From JBNJEM01 sp051745935 (GTDB lineage: Bacteria; Planctomycetota; Planctomycetia; Pirellulales; Pirellulaceae), in NCBI GenBank assembly GCA_051745935.1, contig JBNJEM010000110.1, positions 1 to 15,323 of the forward strand: 15,323 nt of DNA, in the 5' to 3' direction. Each line of letters begins with the position of its first letter. Within the stretch, counting starts at the first letter, position 1. Positions 6,325-13,364 of this stretch are shown piece by piece. The notes below the pieces were generated by a model. The model did no database searches. It was given only the letters and a program-made list of their open reading frames with translations, and was not told where the DNA came from. Both the position numbers and the translations under genes were made by a program.

Positions 6325-6621
6325 ATGCGTTGGTTAGCAATCCTCGCCGTTCTGGCGATTGTCTTGATGTTCTTTGGCGGGTGGCTCTACTTCCGAGACA
6401 CCGGCGACACGAGCGAAATCATACTCGACAAGCAGGAGGTTAAGGAGGACACCGAAGATGCTGCTGAAGGAACCACGGAGATGATGGAGAAGGCGGCAAA
6501 CGAGATGCAGGAGTGGGGGGAGCAGACCGAGGACCCCCTTTCCGATGAGGAAAGTCACGAGGAAGACAAACGGCTTTCCGAGCCACGGGAATCGGCTGAG
6601 GGCTCCGGCAGCGCGCAATAA
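6325..6621 (+). CDS. Small single-pass membrane protein with acidic tail
   Basis: This protein of 98 residues has one hydrophobic segment at the very N-terminus (MRWLAILAVLAIVLMFFGGW, residues 2-21), probably a membrane anchor. A glutamate-rich, helix-prone tail with EDAAEGTTEMMEKAANEMQE and EDPLSDEESHEED follows. AAAGGA lies 7 nt before the ATG, and an 18-nt hairpin (gccgca/tgcggc at 6255-6272) lies in the leader region. No enzyme motif is present. The composition resembles small stress- or envelope-associated proteins, but I do not recognise a family. It probably starts a short unit with the 31-codon ORF and the acidic lipoprotein downstream on the same strand. Confidence 0.75.
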   Translation: MRWLAILAVLAIVLMFFGGWLYFRDTGDTSEIILDKQEVKEDTEDAAEGTTEMMEKAANEMQEWGEQTEDPLSDEESHEEDKRLSEPRESAEGSGSAQ

Positions 6622-6646
6622 GCCCCGGGTTCAGGAGGCGACAGAG

Positions 6647-6742
6647 ATGTTACAATTGCAGCGTGAAATCGAACGCCTCGACAAGGCCCTCACGCCGTAT
6701 CGCGGGAGCCCCGCCGTGAGAAGGGCCGCGCCATGGGCGTAG
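6647..6742 (+). CDS. Possible 31-residue small ORF
   Basis: An ATG follows a strong AGGAGG Shine-Dalgarno at good spacing, 25 nt after the stop of the membrane-protein gene. It opens MLQLQREIERLDKALTPYRG, a short amphipathic coiled-coil-like helix, and ends ten residues later. The translation signals are better than expected by chance, but the product is very short and unknown. It could be the surviving 5' end of a longer coiled-coil gene. Confidence 0.4.
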   Translation: MLQLQREIERLDKALTPYRGSPAVRRAAPWA

Positions 6743-6948
6743 GCTTCGGCGGCGTTAATCCTGGGGAGACCGGTCGCACTTCGACCACCGAGATCGCTGC
6801 GCGGCCAACGGTGCACAGTCTCACTCGCCGCACGATGCCTCGACAGGCCCTCCTGCAGCGGCTGCGGGCTTGCATCCGATTTGCTACGCAATTGTTTTGT
6901 GTGAACGTGGATCAACGAAGACCTTTAACCAGCGCGAGGACAAAAAAC

Positions 6949-7152
6949 ATGTTGAAACGAATCACGTCCAGTCTGTTGTTGGCACCAGCGATCCTGAGTG
7001 CCTCGCTCATTCTCGTCGGCTGTGAAACGCAGGATGGCCCGGCCGAAACAACTGGCGAAGCGATTGACGAGACTGTGGAGGACGCAACGGATTCCGCGGA
7101 AGAGGCTGCCGAGGAGGTCGGCGACGAGATCGACGATGCGACCACCGACTGA
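6949..7152 (+). CDS. Small acidic lipoprotein
   Basis: This 67-residue protein has a lipoprotein signal: MLKRITSSLLLAPAILSASL then ILVGC, with Cys25 as the lipid-attachment residue (L-V-G-C lipobox). The mature part is about 43 residues, nearly all acidic and small (ETTGEAIDETVEDATDS style heptads), so probably a helix or disordered spacer on the periplasmic side. CGAGGA lies 8 nt before the ATG, which is why I start here instead of at an in-frame ATG 216 bases earlier. It resembles the acidic tail of the membrane protein two genes upstream. The function is unknown; an envelope-structural or stress role is a guess. Confidence 0.8.
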   Translation: MLKRITSSLLLAPAILSASLILVGCETQDGPAETTGEAIDETVEDATDSAEEAAEEVGDEIDDATTD

Positions 7153-7225
7153 CCGTACTCATGGTGATGCCGAGGCAATGTCGGGCGGAAAGAATAACCG
7201 TTCACGGGCAAGAGACCGATATCCG

Positions 7226-7300
7226 CGGACGTTCGCACGTCCGTTGCACATGTTGAAAAAGGGCTTTGCCGGATGCAAATGCCACGGGCTTGTCCCGTGG
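7226..7300. terminator. Two hairpins between convergent genes
   Basis: The first hairpin has arms cggacgt (7226-7232) and acgtccg (7237-7243) with a tetraloop. The second has arms ccacggg (7282-7288) and cccgtgg (7294-7300) with a 5-nt loop. They lie between the lipoprotein gene (+) and the DUF4838 gene (-), which converge here. Neither is followed by a clear T-run, so they may aid termination, be mRNA 3' stabilisers, or be REP-like elements. Confidence 0.4.
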
Positions 7301-7336
7301 TCCATTACGTTCCACGCTACCGTTGTGAGCCACTGT

Positions 7337-9391
7337 TCACTCCAGTCCGGCGGACTCGCGGAATGTATCCGATGGCGGCCCCAGGTAATCCGCAACACCG
7401 CCCATGTAGCCATCCTGCATCCGCGAGGAAATCACCCGGAACCAGAAGCCGTACGGATCGGTCTCCTCGGCAATCTCCTCAATCCTGTCCCAGTTGGCAG
7501 ATGCCTGCCTGACCGCTTCCGCGTCCCGCCCCTCACTCTCGCGAACTCGCTCCATTAGCGGAATGCATTCGATCATCAGGCGTGTGAAGTCGAACCCCGC
7601 GCGGACGAAGGCCACGCGTTGGCGATAGACCTCCGGTTGATCCGCAAGCTCCTCCGCCGCCCGCTGCAATACTCGATCCGCCCGAGCCAGAAACTCGGGG
7701 TTGTACACCTGCTTGGCGATTGCGATCGTGGTGAAACGACTCGCCGAGCGGGTGCGCAGATTGGGTGAGGCCATGAAATCACGATTGGCTCGTTCCATCA
7801 TGCTCCAGTACGTTTCGATTTCATCAGCCGCCTCGCCGAAACCGCGCCGGTAATAATCGTCGAGCAGCGCCTGGCCGTCCTGATAGGGGTTCCATGCTAG
7901 GTGTGCCATCAGGTAATACATGGGCCCTTGCGTCGCCCAATGCTCCCAGGCACCGTCCACAAACATACCCGTACCGCCGTTTTCCGCCAGAAACCGGAAG
8001 TCCTCAATCGTTCTGGTCATGGCCACTTCGGGCCAACCCCAAATGCCACCACCCCAATACCATAAGTTTGGCCGGTAACGCATCCGTGATGCCTTTGCCG
8101 CCCACTGTTTCCAATGGGACTTCTGTTCCCGGCGTGCATCTGGAGTGGTCAGGGGAAAGTGGCCCACGACGGAAACAATCACGTTGTCGTCCGGCGTCGC
8201 CTCGACGGGGGCCGGGCTGGCGGGGCCATAGGTCGACATGAGCACGCGAAGATCCGGTCGGTCCGGGAATCGTTCTTTCAGTTTCCGCCCCAGGCGGTTG
8301 GCGAACCTGACGTACCGATCGGACATCGGCACGTACTCTCGAGTGACGCCATCCCACGTGTAACGATGACGCTCCTTGACATCCTCCGGCGACGGGTCCC
8401 AGGCACGGCAGTCTTCGCACACGCAAAGGCCGCTGCTGTGGCTGTCGTTCTCGTTGCCGCCAAATATCGTGCGAGTCGGATCTTCCTCGAACGTCTGCTC
8501 CACCTCTTCGATCCACCGCTGCCACACGGCCGGGTTGGAGAGGCAGCGTTTGGCATAGTGCGGCGAGGGATAGCCGCTGCGCGTGCCATCCGGTTGAAGC
8601 GCGAAGTAATCCGGATGCTCCTCGTGGTACTTGTCCCACCAGTGCGTCGCGGAATGGCCGCCCGGCGCGGACATCGAGTCGAGTTGAATTCGCTGGAGCC
8701 GCGCCCAGTCTTGAGCGTGCCGCCGGGAATCGCCGGCCCTGGAGAACCGAAGGATCTCGGCTCGCTCCACAAATGGAGGATGATGGCGGTATTCGAACGG
8801 CTCCAGGGCAATCGTTTCCTTTTTGATGATGTCCTCACCGATCTCACCCGGCATGATCCAGCGGACGTCCAAATAGTCCTGGAGGAAAGTATACACCGCG
8901 TTGACGGTGCCGTATTCCCGCTGCCAACCTTCGATCCTTGAGTTGCGGCCCTGGACGACCAGATGATCCTCGTCCCAACGGTCGCGGCCGGCGATCACCA
9001 AGTGATCTTCGTTGGCGGCGATCAGTACCTCTTCCTGGTGCTGGAAGTTGAAATCGAGACCGGGAAACAAGCGGTCCAGCACCGGCTGGTAACCGACCCA
9101 GATCGAGTGCTCCGGAACCGAATCGGGCTGGCCCTCGATGAGGTCGGGCCGGGCGCCGCTGATCTTCTCAATGTACTCGGCCAGTTCCTCCGCCGCCTGC
9201 CGCGTCTTGGGCGGCGCGCTCTTAAACACGACGATCGGGGCCTGGCTGACGCCTTCCTTGACCAAGACCAGTTGCCGCGCGACGGACTGGCCTTCCACGG
9301 CGTCCTGCTCTTGGTCGCCAGCGCGAACCGGGGCGAGGAAACCCAGGGTTGTCAGCAGGACTCCGATAATCGAGACAGCATGTCGAACCAT
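7337..9391 (-). CDS. Secreted DUF4838 domain protein
   Basis: I place the start at the ATG whose product begins MVRHAVSIIGVLLTTLGFLA-PVRA, a signal peptide with probable cleavage after Ala24. A GGAGG lies about 9 nt before it, and an upstream in-frame ATG lacks these features. The 684-residue product has an N-terminal domain (about residues 35-150: IVVFKSAPPKTRQAAEELAE YIEKISGARP) of the type seen before alpha-glucuronidase and hexosaminidase barrels. A DUF4838 region follows (about 190-480: PPFVERAEILRF, HSATHWWDKYHEEHPDYFAL, ENDSHSSGLCVCEDCRAWDP, YVRFANRLGRKLKERFPD, NLWYWGGGIWGWPE). A helical C-terminus ends the protein. DUF4838 proteins are abundant in polysaccharide-degrading bacteria and are taken as glycoside-hydrolase-like; the reaction is not established. 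It stands alone in its transcription unit and is intact. Confidence 0.9.
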   Translation of the reverse strand: MVRHAVSIIGVLLTTLGFLAPVRAGDQEQDAVEGQSVARQLVLVKEGVSQAPIVVFKSAPPKTRQAAEELAEYIEKISGARPDLIEGQPDSVPEHSIWVGYQPVLDRLFPGLDFNFQHQEEVLIAANEDHLVIAGRDRWDEDHLVVQGRNSRIEGWQREYGTVNAVYTFLQDYLDVRWIMPGEIGEDIIKKETIALEPFEYRHHPPFVERAEILRFSRAGDSRRHAQDWARLQRIQLDSMSAPGGHSATHWWDKYHEEHPDYFALQPDGTRSGYPSPHYAKRCLSNPAVWQRWIEEVEQTFEEDPTRTIFGGNENDSHSSGLCVCEDCRAWDPSPEDVKERHRYTWDGVTREYVPMSDRYVRFANRLGRKLKERFPDRPDLRVLMSTYGPASPAPVEATPDDNVIVSVVGHFPLTTPDARREQKSHWKQWAAKASRMRYRPNLWYWGGGIWGWPEVAMTRTIEDFRFLAENGGTGMFVDGAWEHWATQGPMYYLMAHLAWNPYQDGQALLDDYYRRGFGEAADEIETYWSMMERANRDFMASPNLRTRSASRFTTIAIAKQVYNPEFLARADRVLQRAAEELADQPEVYRQRVAFVRAGFDFTRLMIECIPLMERVRESEGRDAEAVRQASANWDRIEEIAEETDPYGFWFRVISSRMQDGYMGGVADYLGPPSDTFRESAGLE

Positions 9392-9571
9392 AGGATCAGC
9401 CTCCGGATGGATTAACTTTCGTTGACGGCGAACCAGGCGTAGTGACAATCACGCGCAAGTTCATGGTTGCCTCGCCTTTATCAGCATCAACCCTACTTAT
9501 CGTGAAGCGCCAGCCGCTGGCAGTGGGGCCGCCTGGGAGACGTCTGTCCGGCGCTACCAGTGAAACACATT

Positions 9572-9768
9572 CTAGCGTCCGGAGAGCAACGCGTCGATGA
9601 TGGCCAGCAGCAAGCCGCTTGCGACCACCTGTTTTTCGGGCCTGGCCATCAGCTCCTGGTAGCGGCGCAAGGCCTCGCTTTTCGCGGTGCCGAGTTTGAT
9701 TTGCTGGCCGTCGAGCGTGACGAACCAAGCGCGGGGAGCTTGCGATACCACGGCTTGGGGAATTTCAT
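9572..9768 (-). pseudogene. Tyrosine recombinase (integrase) N-terminus, frameshifted
   Basis: The minus strand opens with MKFPKPWYRK. After a frameshift at about 9731-9738 it continues AWFVTLDGQQIKLGTAKSEA, LRRYQELMARPEKQVVASGL and LLAIIDALLSGR, then TAG. PWYRK.RGAWFVTL.G.Q..LG..K.EA..R..ELMA is the start of the SAM-like DNA-binding region of phage-type integrases that I associate with Planctomycetota. The gap between the two halves is 8 nt where 9 are expected, so one base has been lost. The catalytic domain (R-H-R-Y) is absent, leaving about 62 of some 350-400 residues. It lies 154 bp from a tRNA 3' fragment on the same strand, the normal arrangement for an integrated element. Confidence 0.75.
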
Positions 9769-9861
9769 GGCGAACCGTCCAGCTAGAGAAACCTCAAAGC
9801 ATCAGGCGGGCTGAAAGGCTCGCTTTTCGTGCCTCGTGGGATGGCCCCCCACGGGGCACTT

Positions 9862-10008
9862 CTATTCTACGCACCCCCGCGTTTTCTGTGCCACAGGGGG
9901 GTCGGAACTGACGTAAGTCCAGTATCCCCGGCAGGATTCGAACCTGCAAACCGCGATGGGACGGCCCGCCCCCGCCGCAAGTGAAAACGTCAACCATCCA
10001 CGACCCAT
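9862..10008 (-). other. Open frame with strong ribosome-binding site running into tRNA fragment
   Basis: AAGGAGG lies 5 nt before an ATG at 10008. The frame reads MGRGWLTFSLAAGAGRPIAV and then translates the tRNA 3' fragment, ending after 48 residues. The start signals look genuine, but the second half is only tRNA and flank read as protein. I infer the 5' end of a gene cut off by the event that brought in the tRNA end, not a functional protein. Confidence 0.3.
9923..9950 (-). tRNA. tRNA 3'-end fragment (T-arm plus acceptor strand)
   Basis: On the minus strand gcagg-ttcgaat-cctgc forms a perfect 5-bp T-stem with a canonical T-loop, followed by the acceptor-like cggggat. The 48 bases upstream contain no complementary acceptor 5' strand, D-arm or anticodon arm, so this is not a complete tRNA. 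tRNA 3' ends are the classic attachment sites of tyrosine-recombinase elements, and an integrase remnant lies 154 bp away. I read it as an att-site scar; the amino-acid identity cannot be assigned. Confidence 0.7.
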
Positions 10009-10103
10009 AACGACCTCCTTCTTCCCCTTTTTGAAACAACGCCGACTTGTTGTCGTACCTGCCCTCAATCTGTCGCACTTCAGTTGGCAGCCGAAGGATA
10101 AAG

Positions 10104-10172
10104 AAAGGGGGCAGGCGTCAATGGCCGGAACGGCCCTGCGGGGGCTTGGCCCGATTGACGCCTGCCCCCTTT
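10104..10172. repeat. Long inverted repeat (19-bp perfect arms)
   Basis: aaagggggcaggcgtcaat (10104-10122) is perfectly complementary to 10154-10172. The 31-nt interior can also pair in part (ggcc pairs). It lies in the intergenic region before the GH43 gene. The right arm ends in ccccctttaccc with only a short T-run, so a terminator role is weak. Form and setting suggest another family of REP-like palindromes. Confidence 0.8.
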
Positions 10173-10386
10173 ACCCAACCCGCGGATCAGCGTTTTTCGA
10201 ATAACGCACGTCTGACTTACCCGCCTCCAGCCCGAGGCCAGCGACGCTGGTTCAGCGTAGATGAGATAGCTAAGCGACACGCGTGATGCTGCCAACCCAC
10301 GCCGCTGGCTTTCGCTTCATGGCCCCATGGCTTATAAAGAAACGCACGTGGACGCTCAACTCAAAACACAAAAAAGGACCCAAGTG

Positions 10387-11391
10387 ATGTCAAGAGCTTT
10401 TACCTTGTCTTCTACCTTAGTCGTGACCGCCGTCCTTGCCATGGCTTCGTGCGGCGTTGACGCGGCCGAGACCTACCGCAATCCCATTATCGACGGCAAC
10501 CTGGCCGACCCGGTGGTCATTCAGCACGAGGGCACATATTACCTGTACGCGACCGGTCAGGTGGACGGCGACAACGGTTACCGTGTTTACACCTCGGATG
10601 ACCTAGTGAAATGGAAACGGGGCCCCGTCGTGTTCCGGCCCGGTAAGCCGCACGTTTGGGCGCCTGATGTCTGGCAGGATCCGGACTCTGGGAAATTTCA
10701 CCTTTACTACACAGCGAACAAGACGGTGGGCGTGGCCGATGCCGAAGGTCCCTTGGGGCCTTTCGGCGTTCGACGACAATTGTTCGACAGTGCCATCGAC
10801 GCACACCTCTTCCGAGACGACGATGGCCGCCTATATCTTTACGTTGTGCGGTTGCCGGGCTTCCGGATCACGGTCCAGAAGATGGCCAGCCCGACCGAAC
10901 CCACCGGTAAGCCGCGCGTCATTCTGCAACCCGAGTCGGATTGGGAGACACGCAACGGCCATGTAACTGAAGGCCCCTGGATGATCAAGCACAACAACCG
11001 TTATTACTTGATCTACAGCGGTTCTGGCGCCAACACGCCCGACTATGCCGTGGGATATGCCACCAGCGACAGTCCGCTCGGCCCATTCACTCGTGGCGAG
11101 AACAATCCGATCATCCAACGGTCTGATAGCTTGTTCGGGCCGGGACACGGCTGTGCCATCCGCGATGATGACGGACAGTGGTGGCACGTTTATCACCAGA
11201 AGCGCACGGCAGAAGTCGAGTGGGGTCGCTTCATCTGCCTGGACCGTCTCTGGTTCGACGAACAGGGACGGCTGCATGGTCGGGCTACTCGGAACACTCC
11301 ACAACCAGTTCCCGCTGCCGAAGAAACGCTGGGCAACTCGGGCAGATCGACCGCCACTTCCCCCGTGTCCACCGGCTTACCGTCAACGTAG
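10387..11391 (+). CDS. Exported glycoside hydrolase family 43
   Basis: I start at the second in-frame ATG because it gives a signal sequence (MSRAFTLSSTLVVTAVLAMA-SCGVDA) and has AAGGA upstream; the earlier ATG at 10327 would put 20 polar residues before it. Cys22 (MASC) could alternatively be a lipidation site. The five-bladed propeller of GH43 follows, with all three catalytic acids: Asp41 in NLADPVV (base), Asp138 in SAIDAHLF (pKa modulator) and Glu195 in HVTEGPWM (acid). GPGHGCAI and WWHVYHQK are also typical. Such enzymes are mostly arabinofuranosidases or xylosidases; the exact substrate is unknown. From about residue 308 the protein is encoded by DNA antisense to a LamG fragment, so the last ~25 residues are acquired and the native stop was probably lost. 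The catalytic part looks complete. Confidence 0.88.
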   Translation: MSRAFTLSSTLVVTAVLAMASCGVDAAETYRNPIIDGNLADPVVIQHEGTYYLYATGQVDGDNGYRVYTSDDLVKWKRGPVVFRPGKPHVWAPDVWQDPDSGKFHLYYTANKTVGVADAEGPLGPFGVRRQLFDSAIDAHLFRDDDGRLYLYVVRLPGFRITVQKMASPTEPTGKPRVILQPESDWETRNGHVTEGPWMIKHNNRYYLIYSGSGANTPDYAVGYATSDSPLGPFTRGENNPIIQRSDSLFGPGHGCAIRDDDGQWWHVYHQKRTAEVEWGRFICLDRLWFDEQGRLHGRATRNTPQPVPAAEETLGNSGRSTATSPVSTGLPST

Positions 11392-11687
11392 ACCGTGATC
11401 GCCGGGCCGCGTTTAACGGCCGCCAGGTGCACCCACTGCTGTTCCGGCAGCTGGTAGTCCAGCCGCAAGGCGTTCTTCCGGCCCCGGAAGTACTGGAAGC
11501 TGTGCGAGGTGAACTTGATGAAAGTATCGTCCCCGCGGCCTTTTCGGGTCCGATTGCCGATCAACACGCCCGGATGTGGATGGCCGGGCAGGATCCGGGT
11601 GTGGAACGACTAGGTGAAATCGGCGTCGCGTTCGAGCGGCGGCAGTTTCCCGGCCGGCAGAAACGCGCTCCCGTCGAACCGAAGCGC
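11320..11687 (-). pseudogene. LamG/concanavalin-like domain fragment
   Basis: The minus strand reads ALRFDGSAFLPAGKLPPLER DADFT, then a TAG at 11610-11612, then SFHTRILPGHPHPGVLIGNR, DDTFIKFTSHSFQYFRG and LPEQQWVHLAAVKRGPAITV YVDGKPV. This is a nearly whole LamG-type jelly roll: the L.FDG start, the DFT-SF strand and the W.H.A....G....YVDG hairpin. The domain usually binds carbohydrate at the end of secreted sulfatases and glycosidases. One nonsense codon lies where the strand DFT.SF should continue. Upstream it joins a sulfatase fragment in frame; downstream it runs antisense into the end of the GH43 gene, and the junction at about 11310-11335 is approximate. Confidence 0.75.
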
Positions 11688-11846
11688 CTTGCCGAAAAAC
11701 CCGTTGCGATAGCCGGCCTCTTGCAACAGCTTCGGATAAATCGTGTCGGCCGAGTCCTCCGTCATGGCATCAATCCGCTCCGGCCGGCCGTGGGAACGCG
11801 ACCACATTTCCGAACGCACCGTCGCTCGGCTGATCCAGCAGATCAT
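11688..11846 (-). pseudogene. Sulfatase fragment around the formylglycine motif
   Basis: The minus-strand frame reads MICWISRATVRSEMWSRSHG, then IYPKLLQEAGYRNGFFGK. C-W-I-S-R fits the C-x-x-S-R motif in which the cysteine becomes formylglycine, and the L..AGY..GF.GK strand follows at the normal distance. Both the metal-binding N-terminus before the motif and everything after GK are missing. At GK the frame passes directly into a LamG domain that in full-length proteins would come some 400 residues later. This is an internally deleted sulfatase-LamG gene or a chimera of two genes. Upstream (TLEKPSPWSE) the frame is not sulfatase-like and reaches a stop. Confidence 0.7.
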
Positions 11847-12165
11847 CTCCGACCAGGGCGAGGGCTTTTCCAGCGTCTGGGCCGTTCGAAGGGCCCGAAA
11901 CGCTTACACTTCGAGTATAATACCTGCTGGGGCAAGGAACGAGTCGACCCTGCTCTAAAATCAGAGCGAGTGATGAGGTAACCGTTCGCGGGTGGCGAAC
12001 GAAAAAAACCACTAATAGACGCTGATCAACGCTAATGTTTAAGTCATCAGAGGGTCAAACCCAGCATTGGGATTCATGGACCTTGGCGATATAGCCATGC
12101 TTTTCCCACGCCATTGCGCCGCCGGAAAGACTTTCACGGTACTATTGAGTTCAAGGGCTAATACC

Positions 12166-12276
12166 ATGTCCAAGAATCAACGCCAAACAGCACGGAAGCC
12201 GGCGACCAAGTTTGCTCATCTCCGGAAGAAAATGCGAAAACAGAAAGACCAGGCGAGGAAACCACGGAAAAAATGA
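12166..12276 (+). CDS. Possible small highly basic protein
   Basis: The ORF encodes 36 residues, MSKNQRQTARKPATKFAHLR then KKMRKQKDQARKPRKK, with about 14 lysines or arginines and almost no acidic residues. AAGGG lies about 9 nt upstream. Such a composition suggests nucleic-acid binding or ribosome association, but there is no recognisable family. An in-frame ATG at 12067 would add 33 residues of unconvincing sequence. Confidence 0.4.
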   Translation: MSKNQRQTARKPATKFAHLRKKMRKQKDQARKPRKK

Positions 12277-12585
12277 GAGGCAGTAGTTAGAACGCATCAC
12301 AAAACCACTCAGGTTTCCTCTTGCCCAGGGACTTCTCCGAGCGGCAACCATGTTTTGTTACGGGCTTTTGAAAGCCATCACAAACATGCTTGCCCACGAA
12401 CCAGGGGAGTATTCAAAGAGAAAACCAGTTTTGTGACCAGCTGTTAAAAGCCCCGGGGAACCACTGCGGTTTGTCGCGGTCCGCGGACGACTTGAAGTGA
12501 GAGCCGGTCGTGTTACCGGCTGAAAACTCTTTGGATGTCGGGACATCTAAAACGGTTTTGTATGGCTTTTCAGGGTAAGACTAGC
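12277..12585. other. Intergenic stretch with small hairpin
   Basis: I find no coding similarity on either strand. A 7-bp hairpin, agccggt/accggct, lies at 12502-12521, about 65 nt before the DUF6717 start, followed by gaaaactcttt. It might be a leader structure or a weak terminator for the upstream ORF. Nothing else stands out. Confidence 0.4.
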
Positions 12586-12954
12586 ATGAAGGATTCGGTT
12601 TTCGTCATCAAAGCGTACAAATGGAACGACATGTGGGTCTTCGACGATGAGCGAGTCGGCTTGGATAAGGAACCGTTTGTTGCCGGGGCCGATAGCATGA
12701 TCGACACGGCGGTTCGCCTGAAGGGGATCCGGCGGGCCGAGCACGGGTTCTTGATGGCTTTTTCGGCGAGACCATTTTTAGACGCCGACTTCGAGCTTGA
12801 ATGGGCGAGGAAGGAAGGCGACGGCAACGTGTACCAGGGCCGGTTCGAGGTTGACGGAGAGGTTCAGGAGATGGAGGGCTGGCTCTGTCCGGCATTGAAT
12901 CTCTATTATCCCGACGCGCCACCGAAGCTTTACGTGCAGATTCGAGAGGCGTAA
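12586..12954 (+). CDS. DUF6717 family protein
   Basis: This cytoplasmic protein of 122 residues matches DUF6717 along its length: MKDSVFVIKAYKWNDMWVFD, DERVGLDKEPFVAGADSMID, FSARPFLDADFELEW, and EMEGWLCPALNLYYPDAPPK followed by LYVQI. No biochemical role is known for the family; it has no catalytic motif that I can name. I chose the ATG at 12586 because homologous sequence begins there and a weak AGGG lies 10 nt upstream; an ATG at 12562 would add eight residues with no ribosome-binding site. No clear operon partner is present: the next sequence downstream is a pseudogene fragment. Confidence 0.85.
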   Translation: MKDSVFVIKAYKWNDMWVFDDERVGLDKEPFVAGADSMIDTAVRLKGIRRAEHGFLMAFSARPFLDADFELEWARKEGDGNVYQGRFEVDGEVQEMEGWLCPALNLYYPDAPPKLYVQIREA

Positions 12955-13055
12955 TGGGAAAGGCTTGACCAGATATTTCAGGCGGTGGGATTTGTCCGGA
13001 TTGAAAGCTGCTCGACGCAAGCCGGCCTCCCGTTGGTCGGACTCGCGGCGCACAA

Positions 13056-13353
13056 TGGAACGTGCGGGCGCGGTTGGCCCAGCTGCGGCGGGTCAAAACG
13101 AGAAACCTGGTCGGGATGTGCAAACACGGTCCTCTCCTGGATGATAAGCCTGGCCGGTCCCACGGTTTTGGCCATTGACCAGATCGATCCGATCGTAACC
13201 TATCTCAATATTGTGTCGGGGGACGATGGATCGGACGAACTGAATGAGGCGATGCGGGTGGCGCGCACGATCATCGAGAACATTGCCGCCGGCCTCGGCG
13301 TGCCGCGCGATGTTACACAGCGAACGTTCATTGTCATTGCGTTCGTTAATTGA
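13056..13353 (+). pseudogene. ATP-binding (AAA-like) protein fragment, frameshifted
   Basis: Two plus-strand frames appear to join. The first reads WNVRARLAQLRRVKTRNLVG then MCKHGPLLDDK. The second, from about 13156, reads GPTVLAIDQIDPIVTYLNIV, then a helical stretch with SDELNEAMRVARTIIENIAA and VTQRTFIVIAF. VLAIDQID is a plausible Walker B strand with its D-x-x-D, and RTFIVIAF a sensor-type strand. A P-loop is absent and the frame stops right after IAFVN. One indel at about 13145-13155 explains the frame change. I infer a decayed piece of a large ATPase of unknown role; the family call is tentative. Confidence 0.4.
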
Positions 13354-13364
13354 GGGAGAAAGCC

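Noticed and set aside
5643..6443. Plus-strand open frame of 266 codons.
   Set aside because: It crosses the antisense of the Y1-transposase relic, the repeat copy and the real 6325 gene in another frame, and lacks coherent protein character.
9396..9464. A 22-codon minus-strand frame (MNLRVIVTTPGSPSTKVNPS...) ending at the ribosome-binding site of the DUF4838 gene, a possible leader peptide.
   Set aside because: No attenuator-like hairpin or amino-acid run supports it, and very short frames of this kind are common by chance.
11984..12000. Hairpin gttcgc/gcgaac followed by a run of A on the plus strand, considered as a terminator.
   Set aside because: The run is A, not T, on the plus strand. 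On the minus strand the T-run precedes the hairpin, so neither direction gives an intrinsic terminator.
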